From contig NZ_AP023441.1 in NCBI RefSeq assembly GCF_019976755.1, positions 3,345,501-3,409,500 on the forward strand: a stretch of DNA of 64,000 nucleotides, read 5' to 3'. This document shows, piece after piece, positions 54,532 to 63,722 of the stretch (the stretch's first letter is position 1; every line of letters starts with the position of its first letter). This stretch comes from Nostoc sp. MS1 (lineage in GTDB: Bacteria; Cyanobacteriota; Cyanobacteriia; Cyanobacteriales; Nostocaceae). Made by a program: the position numbers and the translations under genes. Below the pieces are notes generated by a model, which worked only from the letters and a program-made list of their open reading frames with translations, searched no databases and was not told where the DNA came from.

Positions 54532-55251
54532 ATGGCTTACACTTTGCCACAGTTGATTAAACAAGTCACAAATGCTTCATCAATAAACCAACTATGTGGA
54601 CATTATATGGATGCGGCAGGAGAGTTATTTGGTAGTCAACATTGGGGAATATATATACATGGCAAAGCAGGACAACGAGGTACTATACACTTGCAAGGTT
54701 TGCCAGATAGTTTTATTGATTACTACTCTCAGATTGGTGCAGCTTTAGATAAAGTGATGGAGTATGTTGTTTCCCATCATGCACCTGCCCACGAACAATT
54801 AATTTTTACACAAGAGACTTGGAAACAAAGTGAACTATATCAAATTGGTTGTGGCAAAATATATGACCACGAACATATCATGACCGGGCCGATTGTAGGA
54901 GAAGGAAAGTTAATTGGTACAGTGCAATTTGCTCGTACCAGTGGAACTCCAGCTTATAATACGCAAGATTTGCTGCAATTGAGCGCCATCTGCGCCCATA
55001 TTTCTACAAAATTAGCACTTTTGCAGTCTGAAAATAAGTTATTGCTGCCCAAGAATGACATTTCTTTAACACCAAGAGAATTACAAATTGCTGTTTTGGT
55101 AGGTAAAGGCTTAACAAATGCAGAAATTGCATCTGAACTATGGATTAGTCAAAATACAGTCAAGCAGACCTTAAAACGCATTTTTCGCAAATTAAATGTA
55201 TCTGCAAGAGCGGAAATGGTAGCACAGTTGCATCTGTATCCTATGTTTTAG
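54532..55251 (+). CDS. GAF-domain LuxR-type transcriptional regulator
   Basis: About 239 residues. A GAF-like sensory domain (about 15-155; MDAAGELFGSQHWGIYIHGK, LPDSFIDYYSQIGAALDKVM, MTGPIVGEGKLIGTVQFART) is followed by a LuxR winged HTH (about 175-239; LTPRELQIAVLVGKGLTNAE, IASELWISQNTVKQTLKRIF, RKLNVSARAEMVAQL). A TTG at 54514 could also start it; the ATG at 54532 is chosen. Activator with unknown ligand, divergent from the DJ-1/PfpI gene. It ends 31 bp before IS copy 2, which sits just downstream. Confidence 0.85.
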   Translation: MAYTLPQLIKQVTNASSINQLCGHYMDAAGELFGSQHWGIYIHGKAGQRGTIHLQGLPDSFIDYYSQIGAALDKVMEYVVSHHAPAHEQLIFTQETWKQSELYQIGCGKIYDHEHIMTGPIVGEGKLIGTVQFARTSGTPAYNTQDLLQLSAICAHISTKLALLQSENKLLLPKNDISLTPRELQIAVLVGKGLTNAEIASELWISQNTVKQTLKRIFRKLNVSARAEMVAQLHLYPMF

Positions 55252-55282
55252 GAAATTGTATTAGTTCACTCTCACATTAAGT

Positions 55283-56957
55283 AGGGCTTGCTGAAAAAGT
55301 CATTTCAAAGGAAGAGAAAAATTGATTAAGTAGTCAGTCCAGAAAAAAGATAAGTTTTTGTTGTTTAAGGTTTAATGAAATATCAGTTTCGATAATAGAA
55401 GAAGTAAAAAAAGACTCAGTTTTGAAAAATAGGCAAAAAAATACACAAAAAAGCCGTAATAGCAGAGTAGAAAGATTCATAACTAAAAAAGTTATGGCAA
55501 TAGCGGTGAAAGAAGTATGAGGAAGTTTAGCCATAACTCTACCAAGGCTAAATCTTCGTTTACCTTGTCCAAACTTGCCCTCAATACAATTACGAATCCT
55601 TTCGTCATAAGCGGCTTGTTTCTTCTTTTCAGGGCTGACATTTTGGGGGGGTCTACCTAGTGGTGGGCCACTAATTCTAATTCCCCTTTCTTGACACCAA
55701 GCTCGATTCTCCCTCGTCCGATAAATCTTATCAACATGAACTGATTCAGGATAATATCCGGTGTAGTTTTTGTATGCTTCTACTTGTGATTTTAAGTCTC
55801 CTGATTCGTTAAAGTTGTCCCAACTAATATGGTCTAAAAATACATAGCCATCATAGTAACTAGCTGAAAACTTAGCCCCAAACTCTACTGTTCTCCCGGC
55901 TTTACCTCGGATAATCGGACGAATGTGTGGTTGGTTTAAACTGACAATGCGGTCTTGTATACTAATTTTTTGATTTTCATATAACCATAACTGTTGACGA
56001 TAAACTTCTGCTACTACTAGCAACATCTTATATTGACTGTTGCTCAGTTTTAATAGTGACGCACCTAAATTTATTAGCTGCTGAATATGAGTTAAATTTC
56101 TGTTGATATATTGCAGTTGCTTTCTGATAGCTTTCCTTCTTTCTTTAACTGTTGGTTTTCTTTTCTTGGCTACTGCTAAATAATCCTTTCTTGCTTTGTT
56201 TCTGTAGGTTCTTGGTTTGTTGATATTTCTTACTAATAAGGACTTATATAATGTATCTATGATTGTTTCTGTTTGCTTTCTGGCTTGATTTAATAATCCT
56301 AAATCTGTCGGATAACTTATGTCTGCTGGCGCACAACTAGCATCTAATATTAATTTTCCTCTATTGGCTGGCTTACTTTTTGAATCCTCGACCTCTGGCT
56401 TTTTTGCTCTTACTTCTACCTCCTGTTTATTTTCTAACATCTTCCTGACTATTTCTTGATTGATTTTATTGACTAATTCTATATCTATCCTTTCTCTAAA
56501 ATGAACTAGCATTGACGGGTCAAATGCAGATTCATTACTATATGCTGACATTCCTATAAAGTATTGCAGATACGGGTTCTCCCGAATTTGTTCTACTGTC
56601 TCTCTGTCACTTATTCCTAATTTTTCTTTAATTATTAATGCTCCCAACGCCATTCTAAATGTTTTGGCTGGCGCTCCCATTCTTGCTGAAAATATTTCTG
56701 CGTACTCTGCTTCAAATTTTGACCAAGGTATCATGTTCGCCATGATTACCCATCGGTTATCTGACGCTAGTTTTCCCCCAAAGGGTAGTTCAAAGTTTTC
56801 TGCTGCTTTTTCTTGCTTTTGCGCTCTTCGATACATTTTAACGCAACTTGCTACAAGGATTTTTACTTATCTTACCCTTTTTCTTTTCACCTTATTTTTC
56901 TTTCCTGACCCTGAAACTCTTCATTCTGCTATCTTTCGCCCTTATTCAGCCAGCCCT
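55283..56957 (-). mobile_element. Insertion sequence, copy 2 (1,675 bp, 4-bp target duplication AAGT)
   Basis: Same ends and same length as copy 1, same orientation. Left end AGGGCTTGCTGA at 55283, right end at 56957. AAGT flanks both ends (55279-55282 and 56958-56961). Because the two copies appear identical but sit in different four-base duplications, both arose by recent transposition. It lies between a LuxR-type gene and dus, with no coding gene interrupted. Confidence 0.93.
55334..56836 (-). CDS. DDE transposase (IS4/IS5 superfamily), copy 2
   Basis: 500 residues, identical in translation to the transposase at 18238-19740, with the same DUF772-type N-terminal domain and intact Asp-Asp-Glu triad (LILDASC, HVDKIY, CIEGKFG). 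The reading frame is undamaged, so the element is probably still mobile. Confidence 0.92.
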   Translation of the reverse strand: MYRRAQKQEKAAENFELPFGGKLASDNRWVIMANMIPWSKFEAEYAEIFSARMGAPAKTFRMALGALIIKEKLGISDRETVEQIRENPYLQYFIGMSAYSNESAFDPSMLVHFRERIDIELVNKINQEIVRKMLENKQEVEVRAKKPEVEDSKSKPANRGKLILDASCAPADISYPTDLGLLNQARKQTETIIDTLYKSLLVRNINKPRTYRNKARKDYLAVAKKRKPTVKERRKAIRKQLQYINRNLTHIQQLINLGASLLKLSNSQYKMLLVVAEVYRQQLWLYENQKISIQDRIVSLNQPHIRPIIRGKAGRTVEFGAKFSASYYDGYVFLDHISWDNFNESGDLKSQVEAYKNYTGYYPESVHVDKIYRTRENRAWCQERGIRISGPPLGRPPQNVSPEKKKQAAYDERIRNCIEGKFGQGKRRFSLGRVMAKLPHTSFTAIAITFLVMNLSTLLLRLFCVFFCLFFKTESFFTSSIIETDISLNLKQQKLIFFLD

Positions 56958-57041
56958 AAGTAAATGAACACAACCAGCAGCGATCGCATAGCGTAATAAG
57001 GACACACTGTACGTGTAGCTAAGGCTGCCAATCCTCAAAAT

Positions 57042-58082
57042 TTACACGCCTGAGTAGGGTGCTAGAGCTAAGGTTTTCGTCTTCTCACTCAGGAGAAAGC
57101 GATCGCAGATTTTAAACAGTTCCACCTCAGTCTGCGTTTGTCGCATCAACCGCAGAAACTGACCTTCAGCGTCCACACTTAAGGCAATGTAGTTAAGGAA
57201 CATTTTCATGTAGCCTACACGCGCTCGTTCTGGAAAGTTTGGCGCTTCTGGAGTTTGCCATAAACGCTCAATATAGTTGCGTACCTCAACTAAAGGAACA
57301 GGCGTAATCGGTTCACCGCGCAAAGCTTGGCGAATTTGCTCAAAAAGCCAAGGATTGCCAATTGCCCAGCGTCCAACCATGACACCATCTGCACCCGTTT
57401 GAGTCAGCACCGATAAGGCATGAGTTGCTGAGTAGATGTTACCATTGGCTAACACTGGACAATCAACCCGTTTGACAGCTTCGGCAATTAAATCATATTT
57501 GACTACACCGTGATACATATCTTTGACGGTGCGACCGTGCAAACTCAGCAAATCAATATTGTGGCGATTGATGAGGTCGAGAATTTCGTAAAAGGTATCT
57601 GTATTGTCAAAGCCTATACGCATTTTCACTGTCAAAGGGCGATCGCTTACCGCCTGTCGCAGTTCTGCCAAAATCCGATCCACTTTTGCTGGTGAAAGCA
57701 GCAAGCCACCCCCAGCTTTTTTGCGATAAATTCTTGGTGCTGGACAGCCCATATTCAAATCAACCCCAGCGATATTATAGTTGCACAGTTCTTTGGCTGT
57801 TCTGACTAAATCGGGGATACTTTCGCCAATCATCTGTGCAAAAACGGGGCGACCTGTGTCGTTTTCGGTAATCGATGCCAGAATGCTAGGATTCAGCCGT
57901 GAGGTTTCATTTACACGGAAATACTCGGTAAAGAAGTAGTCAGGACTGCCGTATTGGGCAATGACCTTCATAAACCAGAGATTTGTTACATCCTGCATAG
58001 GTGCAAGAGCCGTGAGGGGTAGGTTTTGGTAGAGTGGCTGGGGAAGCGATATCTGCGACATAGAAATGCCAGCGATCGACAA
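57042..58082 (-). CDS. dus: tRNA-dihydrouridine synthase
   Basis: 346 residues. An FMN enzyme reducing uridine to dihydrouridine in tRNA D-loops. Visible: TALAPMQDVTNLWFMKVI (FMN phosphate side), active-site Cys in GVDLNMGCPAPRIYRKKAGG, LTVKMRIGF, LLSLHGRTVKDMYHGVVKYD and NGNIYSATHALSVL...GADGVMVGRWAIGNPWLFEQ. An in-frame ATG at 58061 (MSQISLPQPL) is an alternative start. It is followed upstream by the F420-reductase-like gene, 7 bp away and in the same direction, likely one transcript. Confidence 0.93.
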   Translation of the reverse strand: MSIAGISMSQISLPQPLYQNLPLTALAPMQDVTNLWFMKVIAQYGSPDYFFTEYFRVNETSRLNPSILASITENDTGRPVFAQMIGESIPDLVRTAKELCNYNIAGVDLNMGCPAPRIYRKKAGGGLLLSPAKVDRILAELRQAVSDRPLTVKMRIGFDNTDTFYEILDLINRHNIDLLSLHGRTVKDMYHGVVKYDLIAEAVKRVDCPVLANGNIYSATHALSVLTQTGADGVMVGRWAIGNPWLFEQIRQALRGEPITPVPLVEVRNYIERLWQTPEAPNFPERARVGYMKMFLNYIALSVDAEGQFLRLMRQTQTEVELFKICDRFLLSEKTKTLALAPYSGV

Positions 58083-58089
58083 AGCTTAA

Positions 58090-58770
58090 TTATGAAAGAT
58101 TAGATGCTCGTCGTCCACCCAATCGTTGCTCGGATGCAGCAGGCAAAACGTTGACAGAAATCGTGGCATAAGGATTTTGTAGCTGACCGATCATCATAAA
58201 TCTAATAAAGTCTCCTAAGCCCTCAATTAATCGCGCGTGACGTAATTCTCCACAGTCAACGGCAACAAATCCAATATCCTCAGCCAATTGCATGACAGTT
58301 TTACGAGCTTGCGTATCATCTGCACAGACAAAAACAGAGACTTGATAATCTTTTAGCGGACTGGGTGCAAGTTCAAAAACTTCCTGAGCCATTGTATTAA
58401 AAGCTTTTACAACCCTTGCATTGGGAACTTCTGAGGCTAATTTTTCTGCCAGTGATTGAACTATAGGGGAAAATGCAAATCCCTCAGGAATATCAAAGTT
58501 GTTGCAGTCAATTAGTATTTTGCCAGATAGGACATCAATTGAAGTAATTACCTCGGCCGGATTTATGCCTCTTACTGTATAAAGCAAAACATCACCAAAA
58601 TTTGCGGACTCATCGTTAGTTCCCCCCTGTGTTCCATGCCCAACAAATGCTGCTACTGACTGCCCCTTCTCTTTTGTCCTAGCGCCAAAAAAAACCTCAT
58701 GTCCTTGTTCTGCCCACAGTAAACCCAGAGAGCGCCCCATATTTCCACTGCCTATAATACCAATTTTCAT
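58090..58770 (-). CDS. NADPH-dependent F420-reductase-like protein
   Basis: 226 residues. N-terminal dinucleotide fold MKIGIIGSGNMGRSLGLLWA (GxGxxG), then RTKEKGQSVAAF, LIDCNNFDIPEGF and VVKAFNTMAQEVFELAP, which match the NADPH:F420 oxidoreductase/ferric reductase-like family. Cyanobacteria make F420 or its precursor only for photolyase and related uses, so the electron acceptor here is open. It runs directly into dus (7-bp gap), so the pair may be cotranscribed. Confidence 0.82.
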   Translation of the reverse strand: MKIGIIGSGNMGRSLGLLWAEQGHEVFFGARTKEKGQSVAAFVGHGTQGGTNDESANFGDVLLYTVRGINPAEVITSIDVLSGKILIDCNNFDIPEGFAFSPIVQSLAEKLASEVPNARVVKAFNTMAQEVFELAPSPLKDYQVSVFVCADDTQARKTVMQLAEDIGFVAVDCGELRHARLIEGLGDFIRFMMIGQLQNPYATISVNVLPAASEQRLGGRRASNLS

Positions 58771-58986
58771 AGTTTGAGCAGCTTATTTTAACGTCATGAT
58801 TACTATATCACTCGTATTGCAAAACAATCTTCAGTTGGAAAACACTTATTTCTTGAGTAACGCTTAATAAATTAAAAACCAGTCTTTTAAAAGAGTTTGG
58901 GCAAACATAGAAATTAATTTACATAATCATAAAACCAGAATTGATGCGATCGCACTCAAAACAACTCAATGAATAAACACTTATGC

Positions 58987-59014
58987 AATGGTCTACCCTT
59001 GGTGGTAGACCATT
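58987..59014 (-). terminator. Hairpin downstream of the Gfo/Idh/MocA gene
   Basis: AATGGTCTACC (58987-58997) pairs perfectly with GGTAGACCATT (59004-59014), six-base loop, 17 bp after the stop codon of the leftward oxidoreductase gene. The flanking T run is weak. Confidence 0.7.
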
Positions 59015-59030
59015 TCTTTTAAAAGCTATT

Positions 59031-60152
59031 TCAAGAATTACCACCAGGAGAAGCAGCATTAATTAAATCTGGCTTATCCTCAAGAGGAGGATGTTCAATA
59101 GCTTGCTGTGATGTTGGACGCGCTTCACGTTCTAGAGTTGGTATTTGTATAGGTTGACCTGTAGTAATCGATTGATAAAGTGCCTCAATAATGCGGACAT
59201 CAATCAATCCTTCTATGCCATTTGGTTCTGGCTGTTTATCTTGCAAAATACAATCTGAAAAATAAGTAAATTCAGCAGCTAACTGATCGTGATCTGCAAA
59301 AGTGCGCTCTTGAGTTTCCCCATCAATAGTTAGATAATGCTTAATTTCTCCTTGCCATGAGTAAGCAGACTCTACAAGTAAATCACCTTTGGTTCCCACT
59401 ATTTGGTAATTAGAAACCTTACCTGCACCAAAACTACAAGTAAATGATGCTAATCGTTCATTGGGAAAGCGTAGAATCACGCTGGTCATTTCTTCAACTT
59501 CGCTGAAGCGTTGTTCCCCTTTACTTGCTGCTACAGCAAACACTTGGGTTGGTTCATCTTGGAACAAATAACGTGCAGCATTAATACAGTAGATGCCAAT
59601 ATCGTAAATCGTGCCGCCACCTGTAATGTCTCGTAAACGGATGTTACCTCCTTCCACTTGTTGAGTAAAAACTGAGTTAAACACCCGTGCTTCACCAATT
59701 TGCTGTGAGCGAACTATTTCCACGGCTGCTAAGTTTGCTGGATCAAGGTGTAATCGATAAGCAATCATCAGCTTGACACCATTATCATTTGCAGCCTTAA
59801 TCATCTCCTCACATTCTTCTTCGGTAACAGCCATTGGCTTTTCGCATAAAACGTGAATTGCTTGATTAGCCGCACGTACAGCGTATTCACAATGCAGGTG
59901 ATTGGGTAATGCAATATAAACAGCATCAATTTCATCGCTGGCTAGGCAATCTTCATACTCTTCATAAGAGTAGGTATGATCAATACCATACTTTTGGCTT
60001 AGTTCTGCCAATTTTGTCTCATCATCGGAAACCAGAGCCACTAATTGGGAATTTTCACTATGAGCGAATGCAGGTAAAGCCGCTTCTTGAGCAAACCACC
60101 CTAAACCAACGACAGCATAACGGATTTTGTTATTTGAGTTTGCATTTGTCAT
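59031..60152 (-). CDS. Gfo/Idh/MocA family oxidoreductase
   Basis: 373 residues. N-terminal Rossmann fold (KIRYAVVGLGWFAQEAALPA), cofactor-side AVYIALPNHLHCEYAVRAA, and the family Lys motif HVLCEKPMAVTEEECEEMIK. The C-terminal substrate domain includes ITGGGTIYDIGIYCINAARY (GG-D-G-x-H-like, here with YDIGIY). Members oxidise sugars or inositol with NAD(P). A Pro/Glu-rich tail follows. The substrate is unknown. It has its own terminator. Confidence 0.9.
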   Translation of the reverse strand: MTNANSNNKIRYAVVGLGWFAQEAALPAFAHSENSQLVALVSDDETKLAELSQKYGIDHTYSYEEYEDCLASDEIDAVYIALPNHLHCEYAVRAANQAIHVLCEKPMAVTEEECEEMIKAANDNGVKLMIAYRLHLDPANLAAVEIVRSQQIGEARVFNSVFTQQVEGGNIRLRDITGGGTIYDIGIYCINAARYLFQDEPTQVFAVAASKGEQRFSEVEEMTSVILRFPNERLASFTCSFGAGKVSNYQIVGTKGDLLVESAYSWQGEIKHYLTIDGETQERTFADHDQLAAEFTYFSDCILQDKQPEPNGIEGLIDVRIIEALYQSITTGQPIQIPTLEREARPTSQQAIEHPPLEDKPDLINAASPGGNS

Positions 60153-60386
60153 TGTTAAACCTATAAATAAAAAACTTGGCTGGAAATGGCTCTTCCACTG
60201 TCGTCAAGTTTTTCGCTTATTCCATCCTGCGGATGAAGTAGACGCTTATCTTACTTAAGAGGGTAAAAGTTTTGTTATTCTATACTATTACTGGTATTTT
60301 TTCACTTGGAGAAACAGTCAAAGTTACAGCGATCGCATTTAAAGCGTAGCTTATAATTTTAGAAACGTAATTACGAATTATAAAGT

Positions 60387-61109
60387 CTAAATTCCTGCAA
60401 ACCACTCATAACCTTGATCCTCCCAGTAGCCTTTAAATATAGATAAACTACTAGCCAAGGTAATTTGAGTTACCCATTTACTTTGTTTGTAACCTAACTT
60501 AATTGGTGAAGCTAAACGCAAAGGCGCACCGTTTTCCACAGGTAAAGGCGCACCATTTTTCTCATAAGCTAAAAGTGTTTGTGGATGTAAAGCTGAGGCA
60601 ATATCCCAACTTTCGTAATAACCATCAGCCGATTTAAAATAAGCGTATTTGACCTGTGATTTTGGTTGAGCAAGGGCAATAATGTCTCTTAACTTAATAC
60701 CACCCCATTGCACAATGGCAGCCCAACCTTCTACACAAACATGGCGAATAATCATAGAAGTTAAGGGTAAATCCTTAATTTCTGCCATGCTAATATTTAA
60801 AGGATTATTCACTTCTCCATCAACGATTAAACGATATTTTTCTAAATCTATAATTGGTGTATAACGAAAGCTATTAACTATTAATGCTTCTGGTTGAATT
60901 TCACTTAATGAAAATTCTGGTACAAGTTTTTGAGGTTTAAAGATTAATTCCTCTACTTTTTGATTTAGTGGTTGAGAAACTGCACCAACTAAATCTTCAA
61001 AAACAGGTGTACCGCAACCGCCAAATAGCAAACTCATACTGGAAATACCAGATAGCTGCAAAAATCGACGGCGTGATATTTGCGGATGAGGTATGTGAAT
61101 TAAGCCCAT
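60387..61109 (-). CDS. Tat-exported molybdopterin oxidoreductase (sulfite-oxidase/MsrP-like)
   Basis: 240 residues. Twin-arginine signal (ISRRRFLQLSGISSMSLLFG) with a Cys (GGCGTPV) near the cleavage site that could be a lipobox. Molybdenum-cofactor domain: LIVDGEVNNPLNISMAEIKD, the Mo-ligating Cys in IRHVCVEGWAAIVQWGGIKL and SADGYYESWDIASALHPQTL. It resembles the catalytic part of YedY/MsrP and SoxC-type enzymes. It lies 65 bp downstream of a cytochrome b561 gene in the same direction; in intact loci the two make a membrane redox pair. That partner is frameshifted here. Confidence 0.88.
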   Translation of the reverse strand: MGLIHIPHPQISRRRFLQLSGISSMSLLFGGCGTPVFEDLVGAVSQPLNQKVEELIFKPQKLVPEFSLSEIQPEALIVNSFRYTPIIDLEKYRLIVDGEVNNPLNISMAEIKDLPLTSMIIRHVCVEGWAAIVQWGGIKLRDIIALAQPKSQVKYAYFKSADGYYESWDIASALHPQTLLAYEKNGAPLPVENGAPLRLASPIKLGYKQSKWVTQITLASSLSIFKGYWEDQGYEWFAGI

Positions 61110-61174
61110 ATCGTAATTCGTAATTCTTAATTAAGAAAAGGTTAAATGTTTTCAAATTTGTTCTTTGCTATACT

Positions 61175-61770
61175 CTACCAAAACATTGATTCGGTTAATT
61201 GCTCACCCCCAGCTTGTCGCCCTAAAAATGAGTGAATAATCGTAAATATAATTACCATTGGCACTGAGGCAAAATGTACAATTCTCAATGCTTGCCAACT
61301 GCCAAACATATCGACAAGCCAAGGAAATTGAGCAGGCTTATACATCCCTATACCTGTAAGTAATGCCAATAGTAAGATAGGAATGATAGATGTATAAACA
61401 ATGCGATGCCAAGCATAAATTAGACGTTTAGGGTTTTGGCTTTTTTGTAATGCTTTAATGTCATTAGTCCCAACAAATCGATGTCGCCAACGTCGCGTAA
61501 TTAAAATATAAAATCCATACCACAAAAGATTTAGAGAAAATAACCACATGGCGGCAAAGTGCCAATGTCTACCTCCAGCCAACCGCCTAAAGTGAATATG
61601 GGTGGGATATGGAAACCTGCGCGTCCACCAAAAACAGGATTTGCGTTGTAGATTTGTAACCCACTGGTAAGCATGAGAAATAGGCTAATGATATTCACTG
61701 AATGAAAAATCTTTGCGCCTATGGCTTGGGTTGGTAATTTTCGTGTTTTTGAGGGAATACTGGCAGTCAT
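61175..61770 (-). pseudogene. Cytochrome b561 (thiosulfate-reductase-type) with frameshift
   Basis: The frame from 61770 (LPTQAIGAKIFHSVNIISLF, AGFHIPPIFTLGGWL) goes out of frame, then another frame from about 61582 continues the protein (AGGRHWHFAAMWLFSLNLLW, AWHRIVYTSIIPILLLALLT, IVHFASVPMVIIFTIIHSFL). His residues of heme-binding helices fall on both sides. The break lies at about 61575-61583, in a TGGC-TGG context; loss of one TGGC unit from an original TGGCTGGCTGG would explain it. Together they make a full four-helix cytochrome. A sequencing error or programmed frameshift cannot be excluded. Confidence 0.82.
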
Positions 61771-61927
61771 ATAAATTTAGGTAATTTTTATAAACCAATT
61801 ATCGCAAAATGGGCTTGGTTAATCGGGCGTATCTTCTGCAATTCCAGCATTTTGCCGAGCCTGATATGAATTAGTATAAATCTCTACCCTCTTATGGGTG
61901 AGGTTTTAGTTATGGAAGTTTCATTTT

Positions 61928-62039
61928 GTTTTGTTCCCTTGCGGGGAATGGGTGGTGTTTAACGCACAATCAGATCCAGTGTATTCCTATTACACACTGT
62001 GGTTTTCCGCCCTCTTGCGAGGAATAAATAGTGTTTAAC
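61928..62039 (-). CRISPR. Possible two-repeat CRISPR relic
   Basis: Two similar leftward repeats: 61928-61963 (36 bases, GTTAAACACCACCCATTCCC then CGCAAGGGAACAAAAC) and 62002-62039 (38 bases, GTTAAACACTATTTATTCCT then CGCAAGAGGGCGGAAAAC). They share GTTAAACAC, ATTCC, CGCAAG and AAAAC, with paired changes inside the TTCC...GGAA hairpin. The spacer between is 38 bases. Repeats beginning GTT and ending AAAC with a central GCAA hairpin are typical of cyanobacterial CRISPRs. There are no cas genes, and a possible third decayed copy lies at 61884-61913. Low certainty. Confidence 0.4.
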
Positions 62040-62439
62040 CCTACCCTTTGGAAACTATTGATATCAGTAAGGGAGCGCTAAAAAACACAACTAAATTAAG
62101 CAATTTACATTTCTTAAAGCTTATATTCAAAGCTTTTTTGGTGCTTTACATAAGTTTATATAGTTCGGTTTAATTGTGCCTACCTACTTATTTGGTTTTA
62201 AAGGTTCAGTTGGGACGAACTACGTAAAAGACCCATTAATCTTCCATTTCTCTTCTCCGTAAGAGGACTAAAATATCAACTAAGTACTACTTAATCTTCA
62301 ACGCTTGGCGTAAGTCTTCACAGTTTCATAAAGTATTTGCAAATCTTCCGTCACCACTTGCAAAGTTTTACTTATCTCTCGACTTGCTAAAAAAGTCGCC
62401 CTTGTTGATGCTACCTCAAGGGCGATCGCCCTTCACAGA

Positions 62440-63582
62440 TTATATCCCCGTAACCTTGAGTCTTTTCTTGAACCTTGATAACAGCAAACAGATAAAACCG
62501 ACTACCATCAGCGATATAGAAGAAGTAGGTTCTGGTACAGATTGAGGATTTGCTCCAGGTGGATAAGGTGAATAATTGGTAGAAACGCCACTAAGTAAAG
62601 CTATAAGTTGCTCAATATCAGTTGATAAATTACTATTGGGGTTATTTCTTGACAAAATAAGTTGATTATATGTTTGAGTTCCCTCTACACTCGAATTTCC
62701 TGTTAACCCAACAAAATCCTGACCTATTCTTCCCACAAGTGAGTTAATTATCTCATCAATTTTTGTTTTAGTAGTTTGTACAAATGGATTCAAATTACTA
62801 CCAACGCCAATATTTACATTATCCTCATCCACTAACCAATTACCATTACCAACAATTGTATTGTTGCTAGTAAAAACCCAATTACCATTACCAATAATTG
62901 TATTGTTAACGCCGAAATCCCAGTTACCGTTACCAACAGTTGTCCCATTTAGACCAAAGTACCAATTACCATTACCTAAAGTTGTATTATTCTTACCGCT
63001 ATCTAAATACCAGTTACCATTACCAATAGTGGCATTATCACTACCAAAGTACCAATTACCATTACCTAAAGTTGCGTTACTACTGCCATCATCCCAATAC
63101 CAGTTACCATTACCAATGGTAGTATTATCACTACCAAATTTCCAATTACCGTTACCAATAGTGGTGTTGCTTTTATTGAAATTCCAATTACCATTACCAA
63201 TTGTGGCGCTATCATTGGCAAAATCTGAGTTGAAATTTCCTATAGTTGCGTTATTAGTTCCGAAATCTCTATTGCTATTACCAACAGGTGAGTTACCAAT
63301 GACAAAAGGATTACCACCACCAGTCAAAAAGGGATTGTTGGCACTATTGAAAAAATCATCACCTAAAATTAATTTCAAGCGGTCAGAAATTAACTTTTGT
63401 ATTTGAGTACCAGCCTCACCAGTAAAAGGATTTACACCCCCACCAGGAATATTATTAACACCTGTGGGTACATTTGTACCTAAATTTGTGTACAGACTTT
63501 CAAGAGGCGATCGCTCAGATAAACTATTAGTGCCAGAGCTATTTACCTCTGTATTAATCTGTGTAATTACTGATTCTTCCAT
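62440..63582 (-). CDS. NGNW-repeat PEP-CTERM protein
   Basis: 380 residues. No clear N-terminal signal peptide is visible. Residues about 45-105 contain NPF motifs (GGGVNPFTGEAG, NNPFLTGGGNPFVIG). Residues about 110-260 are tandem repeats of about 15-18 residues, each with the core (A/T)T(I/L/V)GNGNW, about nine copies, e.g. TTIGNGNWKFGSDN and ATLGNGNWYFGSDN. A C-terminal PEP-CTERM sorting signal (SVPEPTSSISLMVVGFICLL, then SRFKKR) ends it. The repeats suggest a beta-solenoid exposed on the cell surface or in the extracellular matrix. A related repeat gene follows upstream. Confidence 0.8.
   Translation of the reverse strand: MEESVITQINTEVNSSGTNSLSERSPLESLYTNLGTNVPTGVNNIPGGGVNPFTGEAGTQIQKLISDRLKLILGDDFFNSANNPFLTGGGNPFVIGNSPVGNSNRDFGTNNATIGNFNSDFANDSATIGNGNWNFNKSNTTIGNGNWKFGSDNTTIGNGNWYWDDGSSNATLGNGNWYFGSDNATIGNGNWYLDSGKNNTTLGNGNWYFGLNGTTVGNGNWDFGVNNTIIGNGNWVFTSNNTIVGNGNWLVDEDNVNIGVGSNLNPFVQTTKTKIDEIINSLVGRIGQDFVGLTGNSSVEGTQTYNQLILSRNNPNSNLSTDIEQLIALLSGVSTNYSPYPPGANPQSVPEPTSSISLMVVGFICLLLSRFKKRLKVTGI
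62835..63245 (-). repeat. Tandem coding repeats (NGNW type), 45-54 bp units
   Basis: The caattaccattacc core returns about every 48-54 bp, at least nine times, in the coding strand complement. Silent differences between copies are frequent, so the repeats are older than those of the neighbouring NPF tract. Confidence 0.85.
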
Positions 63583-63722
63583 TAGGAATAGTTTCCTTTA
63601 TTTGCATTTCAATATTTACGAGAAAATACAGATGAATACAGATAGTTACCATTTGTTAATCTGCATCCATCTATAAATTTGTGCGGAAATTATAATAAAT
63701 ACTGCTACATTGCCACTAAATA

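Noticed and set aside
18187..56957. A composite transposon carrying 35 kb between the two IS copies.
   Set aside because: Each copy has its own four-base duplication, and the interval holds essential genes; independent insertion is the simpler reading.
62861..63406. A 181-codon + strand frame rich in QLPLP repeats.
   Set aside because: It is the complement of the NGNW repeat gene, which has a recognisable PEP-CTERM end.
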